A stretch of DNA of 64,000 nucleotides from Iphinoe sp. HA4291-MV1 (GCA_019359415.1 JAHHHH010000002.1:151172-215171); one strand, 5' to 3'; shown: positions 17,309 through 26,419, counted from the first letter of the stretch. Translations and numbers: made by a program. Notes: a model not told the origin generated them from the sequence alone.

Positions 17309-19039
17309 CTAAGATAATAAATAATATTTCTGACAAGTAGTAGGTAGAAATTGTAATATGTAATAACGTGACTCTGTTAAGTTAAGAATTTGTTTAAACC
17401 CTTGTATAATCAGAAGATGAATCCCTTGAAAACATTGGAATATCCAGCGTAAAGTAGGGGATTCTGTTGGTTGATTCAGTTGGTTTTTAACTTTAGCTTT
17501 TTGGTGCTTCAATGACATTCTTAATTGTCTTTGCCCCAAATTATAAACGAAAAGACATAATGACATTAACATCATCATCGTCTCTACTCTTTCGGGATTC
17601 TTCACAAACAGACTATCAGCAAAAAATAATGGATCTTTGATAAATCTAAACCCTCTTTCTGTTGATTGCTGCTCCTTATATATTCTCAGGATTTCTCTTG
17701 GTTCTAACTTGGTGGTATCTAAAATATTGGTTGCTAGAATAAATCTGCCACAAGAGTTTTGTTGTTGTGTGATTAACTCCTGATTTTCTATTAATTTACC
17801 TCTAACTCGATAGACTGCTTTTTTCCCTTTATTTAACGTCTCGATAATTTCTAAGTCCGATATTTCATGATATTTTAATTTGGCTGCTAGTTCTTTAATT
17901 TTTAACTCAGCTAAAGATTGCTGTTCAAATTCTTCCTGTTCTAATCTAGCTACTTGTTTGCTAGTTTTTAGCAACTCTTCTTGGATTTTTTGGTTAAGTT
18001 TCTTTAAGTCTGCTTCTTTTCTCTCTGAACTTTCTACTAATAGCCATCTTTGTTCTATTCCCCCATAAGATACTTGTTCTTCTTGATAGCTATATCCTTT
18101 AATTTCACTGGCTTTCAGTTCTTCACTTGTGAATGCTTTTATGAAGTTTTTGGCTTTCTTAATCGATAAAGGTACTCGACTTATCCACTTCATATTTGAC
18201 ATTAATTGTAAATTACTCTCACTGTATAATGCACTGTCACGGGGTCTGACACGTAAGAAATGAGCGGAACCTTGTTTTTGTTGATCTGTGTTGTCATCTC
18301 GCGTACTCGAAGTATGAAGGTTCCGCTCATTTTTAGGGGACAATGCGTCAGCCACCATGATACTTTCAAAATCTATTTGTTTGGAATACTCTACTAGAAT
18401 GTGAGCGAATATCGCTTTGTCTGATTCATTTCCTGATGCTCCTCTAAAAAATAAGGGTATATCACCATCACTACTTACTATTAAATCTAATATACATTGT
18501 TTTAGATCGGGACGATGGTCACGAGAATATCCGTGTGTAATTATAATCGGATTTTCTCGACTCATTTCTAATTCTTTCTCTAGTGCAACTGGGCAATTTT
18601 TATATTCTCCATGTAAATGTAATGAGGTGGAATCCAAGTGGGAATATTTAGTTTCTATTCCATATTTTTTGACGACTTCTAAGGCAATTATTAGGAATAA
18701 TTCAGTTAATCCATATTTAGAGAGTTTATCCATGACTCTACCTATCTTGTCATCATTTAAATCTGATGCTTTTATCTCTACTCCTAGCAAATGTTCTACA
18801 GCTTTATCTTCAAAGAATTGAGAAAATAAATATAATGGTCTTGAGACAAAACCAAGTCCATTGAGAATGATTGCTTTGACTACAACTCCAGTATTCACTT
18901 TCTCTCTAGTATCTATTGAAAATATCTCATTAATTTTTTCCACTATTCCTGCCTCATCTATTATTCCTGCTATTATTCCTAAGTGATCTACGTTTTTACT
19001 CTCTAACTCTTTTTTTTGGTCATTCATATTTTCTAGCAT
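17309..19039 (-). CDS. IS1634-family transposase with in-frame 37-residue insertion
   Basis: This 576-residue protein has an N-terminal DUF4277-like part (LGIIAGIIDEAGIVEKINEIF, TGVVVKAIILNGLGFVSRPLY) and a DDE transposase core (YSHLDSTSLHLHGEY with the first Asp, then SGDIPLFFRGASGNESDK, MVAD, and RGFRFIKDPLFF near the third acidic position). Between MVAD (the Asp here is normally followed by SALYS) and SALYSE there are 37 extra residues, encoded by a 111-bp palindromic insertion (18236-18346). Without it the protein would be 539 residues, a normal size. The inserted segment sits next to a catalytic-region Asp and may inactivate the enzyme, but the frame is preserved throughout. Confidence 0.88.
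   Translation of the reverse strand: MLENMNDQKKELESKNVDHLGIIAGIIDEAGIVEKINEIFSIDTREKVNTGVVVKAIILNGLGFVSRPLYLFSQFFEDKAVEHLLGVEIKASDLNDDKIGRVMDKLSKYGLTELFLIIALEVVKKYGIETKYSHLDSTSLHLHGEYKNCPVALEKELEMSRENPIIITHGYSRDHRPDLKQCILDLIVSSDGDIPLFFRGASGNESDKAIFAHILVEYSKQIDFESIMVADALSPKNERNLHTSSTRDDNTDQQKQGSAHFLRVRPRDSALYSESNLQLMSNMKWISRVPLSIKKAKNFIKAFTSEELKASEIKGYSYQEEQVSYGGIEQRWLLVESSERKEADLKKLNQKIQEELLKTSKQVARLEQEEFEQQSLAELKIKELAAKLKYHEISDLEIIETLNKGKKAVYRVRGKLIENQELITQQQNSCGRFILATNILDTTKLEPREILRIYKEQQSTERGFRFIKDPLFFADSLFVKNPERVETMMMLMSLCLFVYNLGQRQLRMSLKHQKAKVKNQLNQPTESPTLRWIFQCFQGIHLLIIQGFKQILNLTESRYYILQFLPTTCQKYYLLS
18236..18346. mobile_element. 111-bp in-frame palindromic insertion (miniature element)
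   Basis: The insertion is bounded by GTCA at 18236-18239 and again at 18347-18350, a 4-bp target duplication. Inside is an inverted pair, AAATGAGCGGAACCTT (around 18259-18274) and AAGGTTCCGCTCATTT (around 18316-18332). Removing 111 bp restores the family motif VADSALYSE exactly. The length is divisible by three and it contains no stop in the transposase frame. The extreme ends are not inverted repeats of each other, so the element type is unclear. Confidence 0.75.
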
Positions 19040-19234
19040 TCTTATTTAACACAAACTCCAGATCTCATCTTGTCTCCTGATTTTATTGTCAATACCTTAC
19101 CAATTTCAGGTTGTTGGCATTTTTTAATATTCTCTATACTTGTTACTAAAAAAATATGTGCTTTCACTTAAGGATTTAATGCTGCTTTTTACACTCGTAT
19201 ATGTGTTACAAACTGAAGTGCGGAATGTGGGATA

Positions 19235-19922
19235 GAGGAGCGTGAAAAGCTTGATGGACTTCCTCAATAAAACCTTTAGAAATTTGGTGTCCCACCACTA
19301 AAGCTAAATGTTCGTAAAAGGGATCTTCTTGAAATTCTTGCTGGCGGTAGCGGTTATATTCCTTGAAATAAGGAATGGTGTACTTGCGTATCAATTTACC
19401 CAACTCAGGCATATCTAGATAAAATCGATGACGAGAAATACCTTTAGGATGATGACGCCAATCTGTGTGTTCGGGAACGTGACATAAGTGCCAGTATTCA
19501 CTCATACTCATTAGGTTGAACTCCAAAAATCCCAACTTCCCATCTGATGGCTCAACAACAATAGCAGCCCCAGCGTCCCCTAAGGTTAACCCGCCAAGCT
19601 TAGTGCGGAGTTCCTCCTTACTGGAAATTTTATGATAAACATCGCGCTTTTGTCCATCTTGCCAAGTGGCGATGACGCGCTTGGTTTCCTCAACCATCAC
19701 TTCTCCATAAGAAGTAATTATCTGTGTGTGGAAAGCCGGTTGAGCCAATTTGCGCTGTTGATGATAAAACTTCCCTTCACTGAGAAACAAGCCGTTACCT
19801 AGTACTAACTTGGAGTTATTACGCAAGAAATGACCTTTCCTCATAAAGACCCTATTTTGCTGAGAGAAAATTTTCTTGGTGTAAGATGTGAGCGCCCAAG
19901 GGGCGCGATTACACGCCCGCAA
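19235..19922 (-). pseudogene. P450 / KAS III chimeric gene remnant
   Basis: One open frame joins two unrelated fragments. Residues ~25-98 (19629-19922) are from the N-terminal region of a cytochrome P450 (LVLGNGLFLSEG, QRKLAQPAFH, YGEVMVEET, ATWQDGQ), lacking the heme-binding part. Residues ~99 onward (19235-19628) are from the middle of a 3-oxoacyl-ACP synthase III-like enzyme (LTLGDAGAAIVVEPSDG, then HLCHVPEHTDWRHHP). The frame is cut by the right inverted repeat of the IS1634 element. No start or RBS fits a real gene. It is probably the product of a deletion fusing two genes of a former secondary-metabolism locus, then the IS insertion. Confidence 0.75.
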
Positions 19923-20019
19923 CGAATGAAAGAAACACCTCTTTCCCTTCTTCCCTGTTAAGAGTTCCCTGTGTTTCTTGAGAGGTTACACAGCCGTAAA
20001 ATCCGCAGGACATAACTTT

Positions 20020-20676
20020 TCATAATGTCGCTTTATGCAACTGCGCTGCCAAAGCGATCGCTGCTGGTAAAATCCGATGTTCTTGAACTTGAATTCTAGC
20101 GTGGAGTGTTTCTGGTGTATCATCAAGCAACACAGGTACCGCCGCTTGCATCAAAATGGGACCACTATCCATTTCGAGACAAACTATATGTACAGTACAA
20201 CCAGTAATTTTCACCTCAGATGCAAGGGCTTGTTCTACTGCACGTGAACCTTTAAAACTAGGTAACAAACTAGGATGGATGTTGATAATCTTGTCAGGAA
20301 ACGCATCGATAAAAACTGACGTGACGAGTCGCATCCAACCTGCCATGACTACCCACCCTACATCATACTCCCGCAAAGTTTGCACGATTTGCCTATCTAA
20401 TTCTTCACGGCTTTTGTAGTCGCGGTGGTTAAGAAGTATGGCAGGGATACCCCACTTTGCTGCTCGTACTGCGGCATAGGCATCTGGATTGTTGTAAATT
20501 AAAACTTGAATTTGGGCAGACAATTGCCCGTCTTTGATTGCTTGGGCAACAGCCTCAAAATTACTGCCACCTCCAGAAGCTAGAATTCCTAATTTTATGG
20601 GAGATTGTGTACTAAGTGCGTCAGCACTGACATTGGGAGAAACTAGGCTAGGGATAAAATCAGGGCTAAGGTTCAT
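20020..20676 (-). CDS. purN: phosphoribosylglycinamide formyltransferase
   Basis: This 218-residue GAR transformylase performs step 3 of purine synthesis (10-formyl-THF dependent). It opens with KLGILASGGGSNFEAV (substrate-phosphate loop, residues ~28-43) and has the catalytic Asn/His in INIHPSLLPSFKG and the catalytic Asp region in CTVHIVCLEMDSGPIL. There is an N-terminal extension of about 25 residues before the family core; the ATG at 20676 is the only good upstream start. It is monocistronic. Confidence 0.96.
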   Translation of the reverse strand: MNLSPDFIPSLVSPNVSADALSTQSPIKLGILASGGGSNFEAVAQAIKDGQLSAQIQVLIYNNPDAYAAVRAAKWGIPAILLNHRDYKSREELDRQIVQTLREYDVGWVVMAGWMRLVTSVFIDAFPDKIINIHPSLLPSFKGSRAVEQALASEVKITGCTVHIVCLEMDSGPILMQAAVPVLLDDTPETLHARIQVQEHRILPAAIALAAQLHKATL

Positions 20677-20746
20677 AATGGCAGGGAGGGTGAATCAGTA
20701 AATGCCAAAAATATATACTAAGTCATGGTTATTCAAAAGGTAGATT

Positions 20747-21325
20747 ATGTTTATCAACTACATCTCCTTAATGTTAATAAATTTAGTAGCTGGGCTAGTT
20801 CTCCTGGCAGGTTACGTGTATTTTGGTCTGGATCATGCAAATCAGAAGCGCTGGATACCGGGTTTTGGCATGACAGGGGCGATCGCACTTGTAACCGGCT
20901 TGCACATGATTTTCACTTGGCCCGTTACTGGAAGTTATAATATCGCTTATGGCGAAACGACGGTTTTGTTTGGAATTTTGTTTATCGCCACTGCCATAGC
21001 GCTAGCCCAAGGTTGGGATTTATTTACAGTTGCAATCTACGGTTTCTTCGCTGGACTGGCTGCCATTGTGATTGGAGTACGCATCATTAACCTAGATTTG
21101 ACAAGGCGTCCGTTCATATCAGGAATAGGGTTCATCCTCACAGGATTAGCAGGAGTATTTGCTGCACCAACACTGTATTTACAAACCATACGTACCTTGC
21201 GAATAATTGGCGCGATCGTACTAATAGCCGCTGCTGGCATTTTTGCTTTTACAGGTTATTTCGCCTACTGGGGTCATCTTGCTGATTACTCCAATTGGAA
21301 ACCCTTACCCATGCAAACACCTTAA
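20747..21325 (+). CDS. DUF981-family membrane protein
   Basis: This 192-residue protein is almost entirely hydrophobic with about six to seven membrane segments (for example LMLINLVAGLVLLAGYVYF, FGILFIATAIALAQGWDLF, GIGFILTGLAGVFAAPTLYL, IIGAIVLIAAAGIFAFTGYF). The pattern and the motifs HMIFTWPVTGSYNIAYGE and GHLADYSNW fit the DUF981 family. Its function is unknown. It is divergent from purN (70 bp apart) and probably single. Confidence 0.8.
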   Translation: MFINYISLMLINLVAGLVLLAGYVYFGLDHANQKRWIPGFGMTGAIALVTGLHMIFTWPVTGSYNIAYGETTVLFGILFIATAIALAQGWDLFTVAIYGFFAGLAAIVIGVRIINLDLTRRPFISGIGFILTGLAGVFAAPTLYLQTIRTLRIIGAIVLIAAAGIFAFTGYFAYWGHLADYSNWKPLPMQTP

Positions 21326-21615
21326 TCAGTTTTGGTTGGAGAGTATTAAGTTCTGAGTCCATCGTTCCAGCACTAAATACTCGTTATTTAGCACTGCTTT
21401 GCTAAATAATCAAGTTTTTGCAACCTTTATCAGAGTACTTTGACATAAAAAAAGACTTAAAGCTTTTGTTTTAAAGCTTTTACCGATTTTTATGGATTTT
21501 TTCTCAAGTTTTTTAAATTCTTTACTCAGCTTATATACTTTTGAGGTGTAATCTCAAAAATACAGTGATTTTTAGTATCCCTAGTTTGGATATATTACAC
21601 CCAGATGTCAATACC

Positions 21616-22272
21616 ATGAGAAACTTTACTGAAAAACACGAATTCATTCTCAATCAAATTACAGATCAATCTTTTCAACGAAGGGACTTGAGTGGATGCG
21701 ACTTAAGTGGTATCGACTTGAGAGCAGTTAATCTAAGTGGAATTAACTTGATAGGAGCTGATTTGCAGGGGGCAAATCTAAGTGGTGCTATCCTCACTGG
21801 TGCAAACCTAAGTGGCGCAAATTTGCTGCAAGCTAATTTACGAGAAGCTTATTTATATGAAGTTTCTTTATGTGAAGCTAATTTAAGTCATGCTGATTTA
21901 ACAAATGCAAATTTGTGTGGAGCTTTCTTATGGCGAGTGAGGTTATGTGGAAGTAAGCTATGGGCAGCTTCTTTGTGTGATGCTGATTTGAGCGAAGCTG
22001 ACTTAACTGAAGCTAACTTAGTTGAAGCATCACTCATCAAAGCCAATTTAGTGAGAGCCAATCTCACAGGAGCAAAGCTTTGTGGAGCAAGGTTATTAGA
22101 AGCAAATTTGAATCAAGCTAACTTAACTGCTACTGACTTGACATGGGCAAATCTCATGGAAGCAAATTTGAATGAAGCAAACCTTTGGGAGGCAAATTTG
22201 ACAAACGCAAAACTACAAGGTGCAATCATGCCTGACGGAACTATTCACCAACCTCAAATATTCTTCTTTTAA
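21616..22272 (+). CDS. pentapeptide-repeat protein
   Basis: This ~218-residue protein is built almost wholly of A(D/N)LXX pentapeptides from residue ~20 to ~205 (GADLQGANLSGAILTGANLSGANL and so on), which fold as a right-handed quadrilateral beta-helix. Two irregular stretches carry bulky residues (LYEVSLCEANL, LWRVRLCGSKLW). There is no signal peptide or membrane segment. ATG at 21616 is chosen; the upstream in-frame TTG would add 25 unrelated residues. Such proteins are abundant in cyanobacteria; a specific role cannot be assigned. Confidence 0.9.
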   Translation: MRNFTEKHEFILNQITDQSFQRRDLSGCDLSGIDLRAVNLSGINLIGADLQGANLSGAILTGANLSGANLLQANLREAYLYEVSLCEANLSHADLTNANLCGAFLWRVRLCGSKLWAASLCDADLSEADLTEANLVEASLIKANLVRANLTGAKLCGARLLEANLNQANLTATDLTWANLMEANLNEANLWEANLTNAKLQGAIMPDGTIHQPQIFFF

Positions 22273-22387
22273 TTAAGGGAAAGTGGTTATGAAGAAGAAC
22301 GCAGAACACAGAATGCCCCAAATCAAAATATCCATTAGTCATTAGTACTAAGGACTAAGGACTGATTACTGAGTTCTGTGTTCTTCT

Positions 22388-23167
22388 TCAGAATTCTCGT
22401 TGCGAGAAGATAAACATAGCTATTGCTAACAGTAAGATACTATACATTAAGCCATAGCTAGCATTTAAAATTAGAGAGCTTGTGTTAGGCAGCGCTGCTA
22501 AACCATACACAGCTTCATTTTTCAAATCTAATCGAGATAGATCTGGCAAGACAAGATACAAAGCTTGAGTCATGCGTTCAATGCTAGGATTGCTACTCAA
22601 ACGACTCAGTTGTAGTATATCTTTGGCAGCGTTCCCCATGAGATACACTGCAAATGTTAAAGCAGTCGCTAGCAAGGAACTAGTAAACATACTCAAGGTT
22701 ATCGCTACAGCAGTTATTAAGGACAACTGTAAAAATAGAAAAACTGCAGCAAGAAGAATACTTCCTACCGGATAAGGAGTATTCCTAAACTGTAAAAATC
22801 CTAGATAAATGACCGTCATGGCGGTGATGAGCACAGCTAGCACTGCTAAGGAACCAAAATATTTACCAACAATCAACCCACTGCGGCTTAAAGGTTTAGT
22901 AATTAATACCAAAACGGTGCGTTTCTCTATTTCTTTGCTAATTAATACTGTACCAACAAATATAGCAACAACTAAGCCAAGAAAACTCATCGCCGCCAAA
23001 CCAAAGTCTAAAAACATTTTGTCCTCTGTTGAGGCGGCAAATTCAGGAAGTAACAGAAGGGCGGCTGCAAGTATTAAAGCATACAAAACAATAATGTAAA
23101 AGATGCGATCGCGCACCACTTCCCGAAACACATGACTTGCCAATACAGAAACTCTACCAAAATTCAT
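22388..23167 (-). CDS. fraE: filament integrity protein FraE, ABC-2 type permease
   Basis: This 259-residue membrane protein has about six hydrophobic segments (IFYIIVLYALILAAALLLL, FGLAAMSFLGLVVAIFVGTVL, SLAVLAVLITAMTVIYLGFL and more) and the ABC-2 permease feature KEIEKRTVLVLITKPLSR. It follows fraC and fraD on the same strand in the order known from Anabaena/Nostoc, where fraE is needed for heterocyst function and filament integrity at the septum. The name rests on this gene order plus the permease character. No ATPase gene is adjacent. The spacing to fraD is 72 bp. Confidence 0.85.
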   Translation of the reverse strand: MNFGRVSVLASHVFREVVRDRIFYIIVLYALILAAALLLLPEFAASTEDKMFLDFGLAAMSFLGLVVAIFVGTVLISKEIEKRTVLVLITKPLSRSGLIVGKYFGSLAVLAVLITAMTVIYLGFLQFRNTPYPVGSILLAAVFLFLQLSLITAVAITLSMFTSSLLATALTFAVYLMGNAAKDILQLSRLSSNPSIERMTQALYLVLPDLSRLDLKNEAVYGLAALPNTSSLILNASYGLMYSILLLAIAMFIFSQREF

Positions 23168-23239
23168 AGAAATTGAGTTATTAGTTATTAGTCATCAGTT
23201 ATTCTCGTCATCATCTCACCTCCCCCACTCCTTTTCTCA

Positions 23240-24307
23240 TCACTTCTGCTGTGGTGGAGAAGCTACAGAAAATGAAGTTTTTCCTTCGCACTCAATTTCG
23301 GCGATCGTATTTCTGTCTTCCGTTTTCCTAGCAGTTTCGCTGGAGGCACTTTCAGATGCTAACACTGGATCAATTCGACAGGATTTCACTAAGTAATATC
23401 CACCCGGACCAACTCGACAGGATTTCTCTATATAATATCCACGGGGATTGGAACTAGGACCATCCCAGATACTGATGAGATCCAGTTTGTATCCATCCTT
23501 TATGTTGGATACACATGGTTCAACACGCCATAGAAATCTTTCTTCATATGTTGCCAAGTTTGTTTGAATAACTTGCCTGCCTAAGTTATTCACGTTTTGT
23601 CTTGCATTGATTAACCATTGTTCTACTTGTGACCAGGGTTGTTCAGCTATTTGTGCTTCGACTTGTGGGGCAAGTTTATCTAAAATTAAAACACCGTTTT
23701 TGGGAATTTTATCAGTTGATTGTGTTTTGATAACAAAGGCACTACCTTTATAATTGTCTACTAGCAGACTAGGATATTCATTTATCCAATTCTCTGTCAC
23801 AAAATAGAATTGTAACCAGCAACTAATTACCATACAACTACCAAGTAGAACAATGATTTTTTGGCGTTCTTCTATCTTAGGAATTTGAGTCTTTGCTTCT
23901 GTACCAGTTCCTTCAAAAAATTCTGCCATTGCAGTAATGACTGCTGCAATGGTTGGCCAAAGAACAATTGTCCTTGGTGTCAAAACATCTTCTTCTTGAC
24001 CAAAAGCAAAAACACTGACCAGAAATCCAGTAATGACTGCTCCTATAGGCATATTAGTCCCAGGAATGTATAACGGACTATCTGTGGTGTACCAAGCAGT
24101 ACCAAAAATGAGAAATAACCAACCACAAAATGCAATTATATCCTTGACAATTCCTCCAGATAGAGATGACATTAACCAAGAAAAAAGACTTAAATAAATT
24201 AAAGTTTGCCAAGAGTAAGCTCTCGGTGGAATCAATATCTTCTTTATTCGCTCGTAAACAGCTTCAAAAATTCCAAATATACCAATGACGTCTCTTATTA
24301 TTCGCAT
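23240..24307 (-). CDS. fraD: filament integrity protein FraD (septal junction)
   Basis: This 355-residue protein has five predicted membrane helices in the first ~170 residues (LIYLSLFSWLMSSLSG, IIAFCGWLFLIFGTAWY, GAVITGFLVSVFAFG, IVLWPTIAAVITAMAEF, IIVLLGSCMVISCWLQFYFV), then a soluble domain of about 185 residues. This matches the architecture known for FraD, a septal-junction component required for cell-cell molecular exchange in Anabaena. The ATG has a GGGGGA Shine-Dalgarno. The C-terminal domain contains two near-repeats, RGYYIEKSCRVGPGG and GGYYLVKSCRIDP, which I have not seen noted for the family. It lies between fraC and fraE. Confidence 0.85.
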   Translation of the reverse strand: MRIIRDVIGIFGIFEAVYERIKKILIPPRAYSWQTLIYLSLFSWLMSSLSGGIVKDIIAFCGWLFLIFGTAWYTTDSPLYIPGTNMPIGAVITGFLVSVFAFGQEEDVLTPRTIVLWPTIAAVITAMAEFFEGTGTEAKTQIPKIEERQKIIVLLGSCMVISCWLQFYFVTENWINEYPSLLVDNYKGSAFVIKTQSTDKIPKNGVLILDKLAPQVEAQIAEQPWSQVEQWLINARQNVNNLGRQVIQTNLATYEERFLWRVEPCVSNIKDGYKLDLISIWDGPSSNPRGYYIEKSCRVGPGGYYLVKSCRIDPVLASESASSETARKTEDRNTIAEIECEGKTSFSVASPPQQK

Positions 24308-24406
24308 GTTTCCCCCTTATGAACAATAAAAAATATTTATTTTAGTTGATTCTTCTTGTAACTTAAACTGACCAATCGCAGGTCATGAGTTCCCTCTTTA
24401 ACTTTT

Positions 24407-24955
24407 TTACACATTGACAGAGCGAATAAATAAGATGATTGCTATTAAACTATAGCTGAGTGCATTTGCTATAAGTATGGTCATCACTACATTTGTATTT
24501 TGCCATTTGCTCTTATAAGCAAGACGAGAATTGCGTCGCTGTGGTATTGGTTGAGGTTCTTCTGGTTTGGTTTTTCTTGGTTCACTTAATGATATTAAAA
24601 ATATTCTCAGTAAAGCATACTTAACTAAAAAAGTCCCAAAGAAAATGATGAAAGCAATTAGAATTAATAATGTTTGTACACTGGTTGTTTGTAAACTATT
24701 AAAAAAAACAAAAGTGATTAATTCTGATTTTATATTTGGTAACAAGACTGGTTCTATGAAGAAAAATATTATCCATCCGATAACGTTAGAAAAGACATTG
24801 ATAGAGATGGCATAAAAAGCACTCGTCTTTTTGTCAAACTTTAGCCTTGTATTTAAGACATATGCTTCTATAGGAATTGCTACTAGTAAAAATAAAAAAT
24901 TAAACAGAATTGCCCCAATGGGAAAAATTTTAGGAAGTTCCGGAATTTCAAACAT
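24407..24955 (-). CDS. fraC: filament integrity protein FraC
   Basis: This 182-residue integral membrane protein starts MFEIPELPKIFPIGAILFNF, with about four hydrophobic segments (to residue 33, ~43-70, ~90-122, ~155-178). Length, start and position before fraD and fraE fit FraC (about 179 residues in Anabaena), needed to keep filaments from fragmenting. An in-frame ATG at 25021 would add 22 residues; the shorter form matches the family. No clear Shine-Dalgarno is visible. First gene of the fraCDE operon. Confidence 0.85.
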   Translation of the reverse strand: MFEIPELPKIFPIGAILFNFLFLLVAIPIEAYVLNTRLKFDKKTSAFYAISINVFSNVIGWIIFFFIEPVLLPNIKSELITFVFFNSLQTTSVQTLLILIAFIIFFGTFLVKYALLRIFLISLSEPRKTKPEEPQPIPQRRNSRLAYKSKWQNTNVVMTILIANALSYSLIAIILFIRSVNV

Positions 24956-25282
24956 AAATAAGTAATCGCTAAAGTGTGACTTAAGAGAGTATAGCCGCAT
25001 TACTGAGTGTGATGGGGGCAATTATCTCATTCTTCCAGTTTTTTACCATCTTTTTATTTCAGTATCTTCTTGTTGCTTTTCTTCATATATTTCAATACCT
25101 TATAGGATATGGGATGTAAAGAGTCCTTACACCCCACACCTTGTATTTAATCTGAAGATGCACGGGACTTCAGGTAAATTCATTGGAATCGTTGCTTCAC
25201 AAGGATTCCCGCGTCTTTAGACTGAAGAGTTTCCAAAAACCTTGGGTAAGATGAGAGACTGCCACGTTCAAGCTTTCAAAAG
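24956..25282. other. divergent promoter region fraC / CobO-like gene
   Basis: About 330 bp, AT-rich, without a gene or long repeat; it must hold the promoters of fraC (minus) and the CobO-like gene (plus). Confidence 0.4.
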
Positions 25283-26419
25283 ATGACAAGGAACAGTATT
25301 GGTATTCGTACGGCACAATTGCGCCCCTCAAGACTTACTGGTCAAATTCACGTTTATGATGGTGCAGGCAAAGGCAAATCACAAGCAGCTTTAGGAGTCG
25401 TCTTGCGCTCTATAGGGTTGGGGATAAACACTCCCAATAATTCAAACCGTGTTTTGCTGTTGCAGTTTTTAAAAGGACCAGAACGGGATTATGACGAGGA
25501 TGGAGCGATCGCAGCCTTGCAACGCGGTTTTCCTCATCTGATTGACCAAGTTCGCACTGGTAGAGCAGAATATTTTGGACCAGAACAAATTACAACCTAC
25601 GACAGAGTTGAAGCAGCACGGGGTTGGGATGTCGCAAAAGGTGCGATCGCCTCTGGTTTATATTCGGTTGTCGTTTTGGATGAAATTAACCCCGTCCTAG
25701 ATTTAGGTTTGCTTGGAGTAGATGAAGTGGTGCGGACACTAAAATCCAAACCACAGGAGTTAGAAATTATTGCTACTGGACGTGCAGCACCGCCACAGTT
25801 ACTTGATATTGCGGATCTACACTCAGAAATGAAACCCCAAGTCCACCCAACAGCACAAACACAGGGGATACAAGGTATTGAAATTTACACTGGCGCGGGG
25901 AAAGGTAAATCAACTAGTGCCTTAGGCAAGGCTTTAAAAGCAATTGGTAGAGGAATCAATCATCCTGGGTCTACTCGTGTACTAATTATGCAGTGGTTAA
26001 AAGGTGGCACTGGCTACACTGAAGATGCTGCTATAGCTGCGCTACAGCAGTCATATCCAGAGGTGGTCGATCATCAACGCTGTGGACGAGATGCGATAGT
26101 TTGGCGCAATTCCCGTCAAGAATTAGACTACGTGGAAGCCGAACGCGGTTGGGAAATTGCTAAGACTGCGATCGCTTCTGGATTGTACAAAACCATTATC
26201 CTGGATGAGCTTAATCCCACAGTGGACTTGGAACTATTACCGATTGAACCGATTCTTCAAGCTTTACTTCGTAAACCCCGTGATACCGAAATCATTATCA
26301 CAGGTCGCTGTCAAAATCAACCAGCATATTTCGACTTAGCTAGCGTTCACTCTGAAGTTTACTGCCACAAGCACTATGCCAATCATGGTGTAGAACTCAA
26401 GCAAGGGGTAGATTTTTAA
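25283..26419 (+). CDS. tandem CobO/BtuR-like corrinoid adenosyltransferase protein
   Basis: This 378-residue protein is made of two homologous P-loop domains, each resembling CobA/CobO (cob(I)yrinic acid a,c-diamide adenosyltransferase, about 190 residues). The Walker A motifs are GAGKGKSQAALG (residues ~27-38) and GAGKGKSTSALG (~206-217), and the Walker B-like motifs are VVLDEINPVLDLGLL and IILDELNPTVDLELL. Each half also has the GR-A-EY or GRDAIVW region after the P-loop. The duplication within one chain is a cyanobacterial feature as far as I recall. It would supply adenosylcobalamin, yet it lies 17 kb from the corrin-ring cluster. Whether both halves are active is unknown. Confidence 0.8.
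   Translation: MTRNSIGIRTAQLRPSRLTGQIHVYDGAGKGKSQAALGVVLRSIGLGINTPNNSNRVLLLQFLKGPERDYDEDGAIAALQRGFPHLIDQVRTGRAEYFGPEQITTYDRVEAARGWDVAKGAIASGLYSVVVLDEINPVLDLGLLGVDEVVRTLKSKPQELEIIATGRAAPPQLLDIADLHSEMKPQVHPTAQTQGIQGIEIYTGAGKGKSTSALGKALKAIGRGINHPGSTRVLIMQWLKGGTGYTEDAAIAALQQSYPEVVDHQRCGRDAIVWRNSRQELDYVEAERGWEIAKTAIASGLYKTIILDELNPTVDLELLPIEPILQALLRKPRDTEIIITGRCQNQPAYFDLASVHSEVYCHKHYANHGVELKQGVDF

Larger units (their letters stand above)
17081..19233 (-). mobile_element. IS1634-family insertion sequence
   Basis: ATCCCACATTCCGCACTTCA at 17081-17100 is repeated perfectly, inverted, at 19214-19233, which defines a 2153-bp element around one large transposase gene. The outer flanks (TTTGT on the left, AGAGG on the right) show no target-site duplication, so one flank was probably rearranged after insertion. 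The right end cuts a KAS III-like gene fragment. The terminal repeats are intact, so mobility depends on whether the modified transposase works. Confidence 0.85.
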
